64,000 nucleotides of DNA from Bog-159 sp963756605 (GTDB taxonomy: Bacteria > Acidobacteriota > Terriglobia > Bryobacterales > Bryobacteraceae): assembly GCA_963756605.1 (NCBI GenBank), contig CAVWOT010000012.1:742578-806577 (forward strand), written 5' to 3'. The translations under genes were made by a program, and so were the position numbers. The notes under the pieces were generated by a model that did no database searches, was not told the origin of the DNA, and worked only from the letters and a program-made list of their open reading frames with translations. Numbering within the stretch: position 1 is the stretch's first letter; each line of letters opens with the position of its first letter. Below, piece by piece: positions 25,100 through 33,831 of this stretch.

Positions 25100-27085
25100 T
25101 CAACTGGCGCGGTCTGACACGGTATCGGCGTACTCAATGCGGTTTCGGCCAAGAGCCTTGGCGCGGTAGAGGGCCGTATCGGCCTGAGAAATGACGTGCT
25201 CCACCGAAGGATTCGCCCCATCCAAGCAGACAACCCCAAGACTGCAGGTCACGCGAATGGCCGTACCTTCGGCAGCCGGAATCGAAGCGGCGCAGACGCT
25301 GTGGTGGATCTGCCCGAGCCGCACCTGTACTTCTGTGAGGAGCATCCCCGGCATGATCAACAGAAGCTCCTCCCCGCCATAGCGGCCGACCGAATCGTAC
25401 GCGCGGACAGACAACTGAAAGCGCCGGGAAACTTCCCGCAATACGGCGTCACCGGCTAAGTGGCCGTAAGTGTCGTTGATCTTCTTAAAGTGGTCGAGAT
25501 CCACGAGCACAACAGTTAGCGTGGAATGTTCGCGCCCACAGCGGACCAGTTCATTCGCCAGTATGTCCATCACGGCGCGCCTGTTCCAGAGTTGAGTCAG
25601 GCCGTCATGGGTGGCCATCACCTGGAGTTCCCGGTGGGACTCCTCCAGTTCCGCAGTGCGTTGCCGGACCCGCCGCCTGAGGGCGATGACCCAGGAGAGT
25701 GCGCACAAGACAATCACCACCGTGACGCCAAAGGCGGACAGCGCGCGTGCGGGCGTCCACCAGGACGGTTTTTGAAGCACACGGATATCCTGCGGCGAAC
25801 GGGGCAGTATCTCAAATGACTTTGGCACCCGAAAATGCCGCGACGCCTGAGTTTCCGTAATCCTACAGATCCCGGTCAGTTGAAGCCGGCTGCCATCGCG
25901 CCAGTTCAATGGACGGGCCGCAAGGCCGGATTGAAGGATCGCCGGGAAGACGATGCCTTCCGCGTCCAGCAGGAAGGTGTACTGGTCCGAAGTCCTCTTT
26001 TGTGTGATGAGGCGCGCGTCAATTTGCACAAGATCGCCATCGAAATCTCCGGAGAGCGCATCCTTTGCCGCCACAGCCCGGGGCACCGGCTTCGATCCGG
26101 AGCCGAGCTTTCGAAAGAACGCCTCGTGAAGGGTGGGTGTGTAGTCGCCTAACGCCGGGAAACCGATTACATCCACGATGTCGCCCGGCTCGACCGCGGT
26201 CATCTGGCTGCTGAAGACGCCGGCCCCTTGCAGGCCATCTGTAATGAAGAACGATTTGCCCGCCCATCCGGCCGTAACCACGCCGCGAATTCGCAGCCGG
26301 TGATCGGGACTGGCGTTGGGGGCGTACTCGAATATATTGCGCACCGTCTTCACCGGCAGGGCGAACGGGTCCGCGGGCGCCGGCTCCAGAACCCGAACCT
26401 CGTCAAGGCTCGGCGTGTACATGTTTACCCCGATAAGCTGGCGTCGTTGATTGAAAACGGGACCCGCCGTACCCCGGACCAGGACTCTGGAGTCGATCAA
26501 CCGGAGGTATTCATTCTTGCCGTATCTCGGCGTCATCACCTCTACTTGCACCCGGCCGGACGTCACGGTAAGCGTCAACATCGTGTTGCTGGTATCGGCC
26601 CCTCGCACGATGCCTTCGATCTCGACCCACTGCCCGTCTTCGACTCCAGTCGAGAGGCGGTCGAGGCCAACGCGCCGCGCGGACGGCACCTTTCCTTCTC
26701 CCAGGACGCGCAGGACCGCATGATCGACAACCGGCGAATACTCGCCCGGGCCTGTGACTCCCGTGATATCGAGTATCGATCCGGTATGGATCGCATCGGT
26801 GAGCAGGACTTGGTCCTTCGTTTCAACAAAAACTCCGGTTGACCCATCATTGACGAAAAAGCCATGCCAGCCTGGAAAGCAAACCACGCAGATTGCCCGG
26901 AGATGCACTGGATAGCGCCGTTTCGATTCTAATGGGGATAATCCGTGGACAGCGGCGGCTGTAGTCAGTGTGGGAATAGCCTCCTGTCGCGTTGGCCGGC
27001 CGGTGAGCGAGTAGCCGCAGGAAATACCAAGCAGGACGAGCGCGGCGCAGACGGGTTTGCGTAAATATGGAGGGGACGTTCCCAC
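25100..27085 (-). CDS. Membrane-anchored diguanylate cyclase (GGDEF)
   Basis: Makes cyclic di-GMP. The 661-residue protein has an N-terminal hydrophobic segment (CAALVLLGISCGYSL). A long extracytoplasmic region (about 30-450) follows, made of beta-rich OB-like segments repeated three times (for example GFFVNDGSTGVFVET, KSFFITDGLQGAGVF, TFLLDAEGIVFPAIL). Next are a membrane helix (about 465-485), a short coiled coil (RQRTAELEESHRELQVMATH) and the GGDEF domain. The active site reads GGEEL (570-574), which is competent. RAYD exactly five residues upstream is an intact product-inhibition I-site. GTG 27085 is the only start that keeps the signal anchor. The input ligand is unknown. It lies 83 bases downstream of lipA and may be read through from the hut operon. 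Confidence 0.9.
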   Translation of the reverse strand: MGTSPPYLRKPVCAALVLLGISCGYSLTGRPTRQEAIPTLTTAAAVHGLSPLESKRRYPVHLRAICVVCFPGWHGFFVNDGSTGVFVETKDQVLLTDAIHTGSILDITGVTGPGEYSPVVDHAVLRVLGEGKVPSARRVGLDRLSTGVEDGQWVEIEGIVRGADTSNTMLTLTVTSGRVQVEVMTPRYGKNEYLRLIDSRVLVRGTAGPVFNQRRQLIGVNMYTPSLDEVRVLEPAPADPFALPVKTVRNIFEYAPNASPDHRLRIRGVVTAGWAGKSFFITDGLQGAGVFSSQMTAVEPGDIVDVIGFPALGDYTPTLHEAFFRKLGSGSKPVPRAVAAKDALSGDFDGDLVQIDARLITQKRTSDQYTFLLDAEGIVFPAILQSGLAARPLNWRDGSRLQLTGICRITETQASRHFRVPKSFEILPRSPQDIRVLQKPSWWTPARALSAFGVTVVIVLCALSWVIALRRRVRQRTAELEESHRELQVMATHDGLTQLWNRRAVMDILANELVRCGREHSTLTVVLVDLDHFKKINDTYGHLAGDAVLREVSRRFQLSVRAYDSVGRYGGEELLLIMPGMLLTEVQVRLGQIHHSVCAASIPAAEGTAIRVTCSLGVVCLDGANPSVEHVISQADTALYRAKALGRNRIEYADTVSDRAS

Positions 27086-27168
27086 ATATGCTTATCGTCA
27101 GATAGGGCACATCTCTGTAGGGTCGTAACCGTTCGAGCCAAGGGGTACCGAGCGCTTAAGCGCGCCGC

Positions 27169-28068
27169 TCAGGCATGGGTCACGGAGTCGGCGGCGTGGT
27201 AGGAACTGCGCACCAGCGGGCCGGATTCCACGTGGCTGAAGCCCATCTCATAACCAGCGCGGCGCAGGTCTTCAAATTCAACCGGCGGCACGTAGCGCAC
27301 GATAGGCAAGTGCTTGGGTGAGGGGCGCAGGTATTGCCCGAGCGTGAGAATATCCACTCTGTGCGCGCGGAGGTCGCGCATCACGGCGAGCACCTCGTCG
27401 ATGCTTTCGCCGAGTCCCAGCATCAAGCCGGACTTGACCGGCGTTTCGGGCGAGACGCTTTTGGCGTAGGCCAGCATATCGAGCGAGCGCTCGTAGCGCG
27501 CGCCCAGCCGCACCTGGCGGTAGAGGCGCGGCACGGTTTCGGTGTTATGATTGAGCACGTCGGGCGCGGCGGCCATCACCATGTCCATGGCGGCGCGGCT
27601 GCCCTGGAAATCCGGCACCAGCACTTCCACGCCGCAGCCGGGGACGCGTTCGCGAAGGGCGCGAATAGTGAGGGCGAACAGTTCGGCGCCACCATCGGCG
27701 CGGTCGTCGCGGTTCACGCTGGTAATCACGGCGAAGCGCAAGCCCAGGGCGGCTACGGCTTCGGCCACGCGGCGCGGCTCGTCGTAATCGACTGCGAGCG
27801 GCGCGCCTTTCTGCACCGCGCAGAAACCGCAGCGGCGCGTACAAACGTTGCCGAGGATCATGAATGTGGCGGTGCGATGGTTCCAGCATTCGCCGACGTT
27901 GGGGCAGGCCGCGCTTTCACAGACCGTGTGCAGGCCGAGTTCCGCGATGAGTTCTTTCAGCTCACGATAATTCCGGCCCACGGGAGCGGGCGCGCGCAGC
28001 CAGGTGGGCCGGGGCGCCCGTGTCGGCGTGATGGAAACCGGCGTTATAGCAACCAATGGCGCGCTCAT
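27169..28068 (-). CDS. lipA: Lipoyl synthase LipA
   Basis: Radical-SAM enzyme that inserts two sulfurs into octanoylated lipoyl domains. The 299-residue protein shows both Fe-S motifs. CESAACPNVGEC is the auxiliary, sacrificial cluster and CTRRCGFC is the SAM cluster. Family blocks TATFMILGNVCTRRCGFCAV, TSVNRDDRADGGA, NHNTETVPRLYRQVR, KSGLMLGLGE and LGQYLRPSPKHLPI are present, along with the C-terminal GPLVRSSYHA serine. The start overlaps the ftcD stop by four bases (ATGA), so it is translated as the last gene of the hut operon. That placement is unusual, since its functional partner lipB is about 27 kb away. Confidence 0.96.
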   Translation of the reverse strand: MSAPLVAITPVSITPTRAPRPTWLRAPAPVGRNYRELKELIAELGLHTVCESAACPNVGECWNHRTATFMILGNVCTRRCGFCAVQKGAPLAVDYDEPRRVAEAVAALGLRFAVITSVNRDDRADGGAELFALTIRALRERVPGCGVEVLVPDFQGSRAAMDMVMAAAPDVLNHNTETVPRLYRQVRLGARYERSLDMLAYAKSVSPETPVKSGLMLGLGESIDEVLAVMRDLRAHRVDILTLGQYLRPSPKHLPIVRYVPPVEFEDLRRAGYEMGFSHVESGPLVRSSYHAADSVTHA

Positions 28069-29477
28069 GATAACTTCTCGAGCCGCGCGCGGAGATCGCC
28101 GATCAGCGATGCATCCTTCATGGATTCGATATTGATGCGCACGTTCGCCAGTGCTCCGCCGATACCGGCCTCCACCAGGGCGAGCGCGGTTTGGATATCC
28201 GAGCCGAATTTCGCGGGCGCCGCGGCAGCCAGCGCGCGGAGGCGTTCGCGCAGGCCGGCGCCTTCCTCGGCAACTTCGAGGGGGACCTTGGCGGCTTCGT
28301 GCAAGGCTTGTTCGACGAAGGGAGCGCGTTCCTCCTTGGGACGCTTATACGCGGCCCGCACGGCCTCGTAGGACGTTGCATCGATTCTTACGGCATCGGC
28401 GAAGAATTTGCGATCCGCCTCGAAGGCGTCCGCAGGCAGCTTGGCCAAGCCGGAGACCATGGCGCCAAGTGCTGCCGCCATGGCTGCCGCCGCTGCGGCC
28501 GCGCTGCCGCCGCCGGGTGTGGCTGTGGGCGCCGCCAGTTCATCCAGGAATTCGTTCAAACCATCCACTGTAGCGGCCTCGGTAAGGCGGTTCTCTAATA
28601 CCAGACTAGGATGAAAATTCTCCACCTGCAAATACCATTCGGCGGTCATTTCGAGAGCGCGCTTGGGGATGAGCCCCACGATCTCACTGCCCACAATGGA
28701 CGCGCCGTAGCGGGCCGCCTCCGCGCGCACGGCTTCGAAGACGCGATGGATGGGAGTTTGTTCGAAATCGGTAAGATTCATGGAGACCTGCGCCAGATTG
28801 CGCGACGCCAGCGGCACCCCCATCGACTTCACGTAACGGAATCCGCCGGAGGAAAATCGAATGGCCTTGGCGATGCGTTTGGCGATCTCCACATCCGCGG
28901 TGTTCAGGTTGATGTTATACGCGATCAGGAATTTGCGCGCGCCCACCACCGTAGCGCCGGCGCTGGGATGCAATTCGGCTTCACCGAAATCCGGGCGGCG
29001 TTCGGGATTGGTCCGGACTTCTTCGCGCAGCCCTTCGAACTGGCCGCGTCGGATGTTCTCCAGGTTGACGCGATCGGGGCGGCGCGCGGCGGCTTCGTAC
29101 AGGTAGACGGGCACGCGCAGCCGTTCCCAGAGGCGCGCGCCCAGCTCGTTCGAGAGCCGCACACAATCATCCAGCGTGACGCCTTCGACCGGGACGAAGG
29201 GCACCACGTCGGCTGCTCCGATGCGCGGGTGCACGCCCTTGTGCTCGCGCAGATCAATGAGACCGATGGCCCGCTCGACGCCCCGGTAGGCCGCTTCGAC
29301 TACGGATGTGGCGGGTCCGGCGAAGGTGATGACCGAGCGGTTGTGATCGGCGTCCAGTTCGCGGTCGAGGATGGCGATGCCGCGCACCGAGCGGATGGCA
29401 TCGATGATGGCATCTACTTTGGCGGCGTCGCGGCCTTCGGAAAAGTTCGGGACAGATTCTACGATTGTTTGGGGCAT
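28065..29477 (-). CDS. ftcD: Bifunctional glutamate formimidoyltransferase/cyclodeaminase
   Basis: Moves the formimino group of formiminoglutamate to tetrahydrofolate and then deaminates it, closing histidine degradation with release of glutamate. The 470-residue protein starts ESVPNFSEGRDAAKVDAIID and carries the transferase domain to about residue 290 (DADHNRSVITFAG, HPRIGAADVVPFVPVEG, LIAYNINLNTADVEIAKRIA). Residues about 300-470 form the cyclodeaminase domain (FLDELAAPTATPGGGSAAAA). Both halves look complete. It overlaps the hutI stop by 19 bases and lipA by four, so translation is coupled through the operon. This route, rather than HutG/HutF hydrolysis, is therefore the hut pathway used here. 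Confidence 0.94.
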   Translation of the reverse strand: MPQTIVESVPNFSEGRDAAKVDAIIDAIRSVRGIAILDRELDADHNRSVITFAGPATSVVEAAYRGVERAIGLIDLREHKGVHPRIGAADVVPFVPVEGVTLDDCVRLSNELGARLWERLRVPVYLYEAAARRPDRVNLENIRRGQFEGLREEVRTNPERRPDFGEAELHPSAGATVVGARKFLIAYNINLNTADVEIAKRIAKAIRFSSGGFRYVKSMGVPLASRNLAQVSMNLTDFEQTPIHRVFEAVRAEAARYGASIVGSEIVGLIPKRALEMTAEWYLQVENFHPSLVLENRLTEAATVDGLNEFLDELAAPTATPGGGSAAAAAAAMAAALGAMVSGLAKLPADAFEADRKFFADAVRIDATSYEAVRAAYKRPKEERAPFVEQALHEAAKVPLEVAEEGAGLRERLRALAAAAPAKFGSDIQTALALVEAGIGGALANVRINIESMKDASLIGDLRARLEKLS

Positions 29478-30703
29478 GGTGACTTAATTGTTAGATGCAC
29501 GTTATTGGCGCCGAAGTAATAGGGTAATTCGCGGTAGTCGGATACCTTGAGCACCAGCACGTCCCCTTGCTTGCCAGGCTCCAGTGAGCCTACGCGATCG
29601 GCACGGCCGAGGGCATGCGCGCCGTTGATAGTGGCGGCCACGATGGCTTCCGCCGGCGACATATGCATTTCCGTGCAGGCGAGCGAGAGCACCATCTGCA
29701 TGTTGTAAGTCGGGCTGGTGCCAGGATTGAAATCGGTGGCCAGGGCCACGGCGGCGCCGGCATCGATGAGGGCGCGGGCCGGCGCGTAAGTGCGCAGGCT
29801 CAAGTGAAACACGGACCCCGGCAGTAGCGTGGCGATGGTATTCGATTCCCCCAACGCACGGATATCTTCTTCACTGGCCTGTTCCAGGTGATCGGCACTG
29901 GCGGCTGCCAGTTCCACGGCCAGCCGCGCGGCGCCGGTGCGCGCGAACTGTTCGGCGTGAATCTTCAGTCCGAAGCCCAGGCCGCTAGCCTGTTCCAGGT
30001 AGCGCCGCGATTGATCGAGCGTGAAGGCGCCTTCGTCGCAATAGACGTCCACGAAGCGCGCCAGCTTTCGGCGGCGGATCTGGGGCATCATTTCCGCGGT
30101 CATCCAGTCGATGTAGGCGTCAGGTTTGCCGCGATATTCGGGCGGTAGGATGTGTGCTCCCAGATACGTCGGCACAATATCCAGCGGAGAGCCGTTAAGC
30201 CGCGCCAGCAAGCGCAGGGTTTTAAGTTCACCGGCTTCATCCAGCGCATAACCGGACTTGGCCTCCAGCGTGGTGGTGCCGTGCAGCGCCATTAAAGCGA
30301 GGGAGGAGCGGGCCTGCGTTTCGAGCCGCGCGGCGGACATCGACCGGACGGCTGCAACGCTCGACAGAATGCCGCCGCCCGCCGCCGCGATTTCCCCATA
30401 GCCGGCTCCCGCGAGGCGCATTTCGTAATCGGCCAGGCGCGGACGGCCGAAGATCAAGTGCGTGTGGCTGTCGACAAAGCCGGGCATGACCACCCGGCCT
30501 GTGGCGTCGATTTCACGCACACGCCGGGCTTCGGGCAGCTTCTCAACACGGCGCGCGGGACCGGCATCCACGATCACGCCGTCTTTTATCAATACCGCGC
30601 CGTTCGCGACGATTCCGAGTTCGCGCAACGCTCGACCGCGCCGCGGCCCGCTATCGCCGCGCAGAGTGAGCAACTGGCGCGCACCACGAACCAGCGTCGT
30701 CAT
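29459..30703 (-). CDS. hutI: Imidazolonepropionase
   Basis: Third enzyme of histidine degradation: hydrolyses 4-imidazolone-5-propionate to formiminoglutamate, metal-dependent, cytoplasmic. The start is placed at ATG 30703 (MTTLVRGARQLLTL), giving 414 residues. The frame is open farther upstream, but that part overlaps hutU. Amidohydrolase metal ligands are visible in VMPGFVDSHTHLIFGRPR, in KIHAEQFARTGAARLAVELA and in ALATDFNPGTSPTYNMQMVL. GTTTLEAKSGYALDEAGELK is a HutI signature. It begins seven bases after hutU ends and overlaps ftcD by 19 bases. Confidence 0.95.
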   Translation of the reverse strand: MTTLVRGARQLLTLRGDSGPRRGRALRELGIVANGAVLIKDGVIVDAGPARRVEKLPEARRVREIDATGRVVMPGFVDSHTHLIFGRPRLADYEMRLAGAGYGEIAAAGGGILSSVAAVRSMSAARLETQARSSLALMALHGTTTLEAKSGYALDEAGELKTLRLLARLNGSPLDIVPTYLGAHILPPEYRGKPDAYIDWMTAEMMPQIRRRKLARFVDVYCDEGAFTLDQSRRYLEQASGLGFGLKIHAEQFARTGAARLAVELAAASADHLEQASEEDIRALGESNTIATLLPGSVFHLSLRTYAPARALIDAGAAVALATDFNPGTSPTYNMQMVLSLACTEMHMSPAEAIVAATINGAHALGRADRVGSLEPGKQGDVLVLKVSDYRELPYYFGANNVHLTIKSPCPKQS

Positions 30704-30710
30704 GCGGGCG

Positions 30711-32366
30711 TTACTCAAGGCTCCGCATGGGGGCGCGCAATCCCGCGCCGGCGGCGAAATCGATGGCCTCCTGGTATCCGGCATCCACGTGACGCAGCAC
30801 ACCGATGCCGGGATCGCACGTCATAACGCGTTCGAGGCAGCGCGCGGATTGATCGGTGCCATCGGCCACAGTGACCTGTCCCGAGTGCTGCGAATACCCG
30901 ATGCCCACGCCGCCGCCATTGTGCACCGAAACCCAACTCGCGCCGGAAGCCGTGTTGAGCAGCGCGTTCAAGATCGGCCAGTCGGCGATCGCGTCGCTGC
31001 CATCGCGCATATCTTCGGTTTCGCGATAGGGCGACGCCACCGAGCCGCAATCCAGATGGTCGCGGCCGATCACGATGGGGGCTTTCAGCTTGCCGGTAGC
31101 CACCATCCGATTCATCTCCAGCGCGAAACGGGCACGCTCGCCGTAGCCTAGCCAGCAAATGCGCGCCGGCAGGCCCTGGAAATGGACCTTCTCCTGCGCC
31201 AGCGAAATCCAGCGCGTCAGCGCGGGGCTGGATGGGAACAGACGGCAGATGAGTTGATCCGTGGCGGCAATGTCCGACGGCTCGCCAGAGAGCGCGACCC
31301 AGCGAAAGGGCCCGCGGCCTTCGCAGAACAGCGGCCGGATGTACTCGGGGACGAAACCGGGAATGCGGAAGGCATCGGTGACCCCGCGATCGGCGGCGAA
31401 GCGGCGGATGTTGTTGCCGTAGTCGAAAGTCACGGCGCCCGCGCGCTGCAGATCGAGCATGGCGCGCACATGCGTGGCGATGGAATCGAGCGCGCGGTCG
31501 AGGTAGCCTTCGGGATCGCGCGCGCGCAGCTCGGCGGCCTGCTCCACGGTGCAGCCGGCGGGTATGTAGCCGTTCAGCGGATCGTGGGCGCTGGTTTGGT
31601 CGGTGAGCAGGTCGGGGACCACGCCGCGCCGCGCGAGTTCGGGCAGCGCCTCGGCGCAGTTGGCGGCGAAGCCGACGGACTTCGGTTGACCGGCGTCCAT
31701 CGCCTCGCGCAAGACGGCGAGGGCTTCATCGAGCGAGTAGGCCATCACGTCGCAATAGCCGGTTTCTATGCGCTTGCGGATGTGCGCCGGGTCTACTTCA
31801 ATGCCCAGAAAAGCGGCGCCGTTCATAGTGGCAGCCAGGGGCTGGGCTCCGCCCATGCCGCCAAGGCCGCCGGTGACCACCAGGCGTCCGGCGAGCGATC
31901 CGCCGAAGTGCTTGCGGGCGGCGGCGGCGAACGTTTCGTAAGTGCCTTGCAGGATGCCTTGCGTGCCGATGTAGATCCAGCTGCCGGCGGTCATCTGGCC
32001 GTACATGATGAGCCCGAGCTTTTCGAGCGCGCGGAACTGCTCCCAATTGGACCAGTGGCCGACCAGGTTGGCATTGGCGATCAGGACCCGGGGGGCCTCT
32101 TCGTGGGTGCGGAAGACGCCCACGGGACGGCCGGACTGCACGAGCAGGGTTTCATCTGAGGCGAGCGATTCGAGTTCGCGCACGATGGCATGGAACGAGG
32201 GCCAATCGCGGGCAGCTTTGCCGGCGCCGCCGTAGACCACCAGGTCCGCCGGGCGCTCGGCGACGTCCGGGTCGAGGTTGTTCATGAGCATGCGCAGGGC
32301 CGCTTCCTGTTTCCACCCCCGGCAACGTAGGGATGTGCCGCGCGGGGCGCGGATGACTGGGGCCAT
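30711..32366 (-). CDS. hutU: Urocanate hydratase
   Basis: Second enzyme of histidine degradation, converting urocanate to imidazolonepropionate with tightly bound NAD+. At 551 residues it is the normal length. Conserved blocks include LVVYGGAGKAARDWPSFHAI, MTAGSWIYIGTQGILQGTYE, the dinucleotide-binding VTGGLGGMGGAQPLA, and TDQTSAHDPLNGYIP. RPLFCEGRGPFRWVALSGE carries the active-site cysteine. VSVHNGGGVGIGYSQHSGQV closes the domain. It is the first gene of the hutU-hutI-ftcD-lipA operon. Histidine ammonia-lyase (hutH) is not in the window. It is transcribed divergently from the AlbA/winged-helix gene, 107 bases away, whose paired operator-like motif lies between them. Confidence 0.96.
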   Translation of the reverse strand: MAPVIRAPRGTSLRCRGWKQEAALRMLMNNLDPDVAERPADLVVYGGAGKAARDWPSFHAIVRELESLASDETLLVQSGRPVGVFRTHEEAPRVLIANANLVGHWSNWEQFRALEKLGLIMYGQMTAGSWIYIGTQGILQGTYETFAAAARKHFGGSLAGRLVVTGGLGGMGGAQPLAATMNGAAFLGIEVDPAHIRKRIETGYCDVMAYSLDEALAVLREAMDAGQPKSVGFAANCAEALPELARRGVVPDLLTDQTSAHDPLNGYIPAGCTVEQAAELRARDPEGYLDRALDSIATHVRAMLDLQRAGAVTFDYGNNIRRFAADRGVTDAFRIPGFVPEYIRPLFCEGRGPFRWVALSGEPSDIAATDQLICRLFPSSPALTRWISLAQEKVHFQGLPARICWLGYGERARFALEMNRMVATGKLKAPIVIGRDHLDCGSVASPYRETEDMRDGSDAIADWPILNALLNTASGASWVSVHNGGGVGIGYSQHSGQVTVADGTDQSARCLERVMTCDPGIGVLRHVDAGYQEAIDFAAGAGLRAPMRSLE

Positions 32367-32425
32367 GCGCTTATGGTAACGCGCGGCGCTGCCGTTGATC
32401 GGGGCGCCGGCGGCGGACTTTGCGA

Positions 32426-32465
32426 ACTCGGAAGTGTTGCGGCGAGGTCCGCTTCCGAGTAAAAT
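32426..32465. promoter_or_regulatory. Paired half-sites flanking the promoter of the AlbA-type regulator
   Basis: ACTCGGAAG (32426-32434) and its exact complement CTTCCGAGT (32452-32460) enclose a TTGCGG -35-like hexamer (32437-32442). The right half abuts the -10 TAAAAT (32460-32465), with a 17-base spacer. GTG 32474 follows eight bases later. The layout is that of a repressor operator, and it also lies in the control region of the divergent hutU. Confidence 0.6.
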
Positions 32466-32473
32466 GCAGAGTT

Positions 32474-33823
32474 GTGGGACTGGTAGAATTGCTGCAGCGC
32501 CATGAAGGGAAGACCCTCGAGTTCAAGCGCGACCTGTCCTCGCCGGAGGGCGTGCTCAAGTCTCTGGTCGCTTTTGCCAATACCGCGGGCGGCACCGTGG
32601 TGATTGGCGTCGAGGATAAATCGAAAAGAGTGCGCGGCGTGCCGGATGTACTGGAAGCCGAAGAACGGCTCGCCAATATCATTACAGATTCGATTCGCCC
32701 GCACTTGCTGGTGGACATCGAAGTGGTGCCCTGGCGCCGATTGAATGTACTGACCGTCGAGGTGCATCCGAGCAACACGCGTCCGCATTATGTGGCGAAA
32801 CTGGGACCCGACGATGGCGTGTTCCTCCGCGTGGGATCGACCAACCGGCGCGCCGAAGCGATCCAGATCGACGAACTCAAGCGCTTCAAGCGCATGGATA
32901 CCTTCGATGAACAGGCGCTGCCGGATTCGAACTCGGAAGCCATCGACTTCCGAGTAGCTTCCGAGTTGTTTGCGCAGTTTAGAAAATTCAAGACTCAGGA
33001 TTTGAAGACGCTGCGGATCACCACCGAATACCAGGGCCGGCAGGTTCCCACGATCGGCGGAGTGCTTCTGTTTGGCCGGGACCGGTTATCCAGGTTCCCG
33101 GATGCCTGGATCCAGGCGGCCCGTTTCGCCGGCACCACCCGCGTGCATGCGGCGGATTCGGCGGAGATCCGTTCCGTTCTTCCCCGCGCGGCGGAAGAGG
33201 CGATCGCTTTCGCGCAGAAACATCTGGTACGCGCATCCGTGATCGAAGGCGTTCGCCGGGAAGAGCGCTGGTCAGTTCCACTAGTGGCAATTCGCGAGGC
33301 GGTCATGAATGCGGTGGTCCATGCGGATTACGCCCAACAGGGAGCGCCCATCCGGCTGGGGATATACGACGATCGTATCGAGATCGAGAATCCGGGCCTG
33401 CTGCCGTTCGGCTTGACCGTGGAGGATATCCAGCAGGGTGTTTCCAAGCTGCGCAACCGGGTGATTGGACGCGTATTCCACGAACTCCACTTGACCGAAC
33501 AATGGGGCAGCGGCATTCAGCGGATGACCGCCGCCTGCCAGGAAGCCGGCTTAGGGGCGCCCAGATTGGAAGAAATCGGCATGCATTTTCGCGTCACGAT
33601 TCCCACCGTGCGTGTGAAACAACCGATTGCAGATCGCACCGATCAACGGATTCTGGCCATGTTGGGGAGAGGCGGGCTAACCACGGCGGCGGTGGCGAAG
33701 CGCATCGGACTTTCCCAGCGCGCAACTTTGACACGGCTGCAGGCAATGAAGTCCCGCGGCCTGCTGGTGGAGATCGGCACCGGCCCTCACGATCCGAAAC
33801 GCCGGTATGCTTTGGCCAGATAA
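32474..33823 (+). CDS. AlbA-type ATP-binding regulator with winged helix
   Basis: About 449 residues. The N-terminal AlbA_2/Schlafen-like domain (about 1-115) is recognised by EGKTLEFKRDLSSPEGVLKS, VAFANTAGGTVVIGVEDKSK and FLRVGSTNRRAEAIQIDELK. A central HATPase_c_4 (RecG-like) domain carries AIREAVMNAVVHADYAQQGA, with the N-box asparagine and the HADY motif, and IEIENPGLLPFG. A C-terminal winged helix (about 395-449) reads RGGLTTAAVAKRIGLSQRAT and GPHDPKRRYAL. Proteins of this type are putative transcription regulators. GTG 32474 follows a -10 box by eight bases; TTG 32420 is an alternative but would run through the operator. The same 9-mers recur inside the gene at 32930-32967, hinting at self-regulation. 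Control of hut is conjecture. Confidence 0.82.
   Translation: MGLVELLQRHEGKTLEFKRDLSSPEGVLKSLVAFANTAGGTVVIGVEDKSKRVRGVPDVLEAEERLANIITDSIRPHLLVDIEVVPWRRLNVLTVEVHPSNTRPHYVAKLGPDDGVFLRVGSTNRRAEAIQIDELKRFKRMDTFDEQALPDSNSEAIDFRVASELFAQFRKFKTQDLKTLRITTEYQGRQVPTIGGVLLFGRDRLSRFPDAWIQAARFAGTTRVHAADSAEIRSVLPRAAEEAIAFAQKHLVRASVIEGVRREERWSVPLVAIREAVMNAVVHADYAQQGAPIRLGIYDDRIEIENPGLLPFGLTVEDIQQGVSKLRNRVIGRVFHELHLTEQWGSGIQRMTAACQEAGLGAPRLEEIGMHFRVTIPTVRVKQPIADRTDQRILAMLGRGGLTTAAVAKRIGLSQRATLTRLQAMKSRGLLVEIGTGPHDPKRRYALAR
32930..32967. promoter_or_regulatory. Second cluster of the ACTCGGAAG motif, inside the gene
   Basis: AACTCGGAAGC (32930-32940) and GCTTCCGAGTT (32957-32967) form a perfect 11-bp inverted repeat. 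A third copy, CTTCCGAGT, lies at 32947-32955. The outer pair is spaced 27 bases start to start, against 26 in the promoter copy. The copies lie in coding sequence about 460 bases downstream of the start. Confidence 0.6.
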
Positions 33824-33831
33824 AATCCGCC

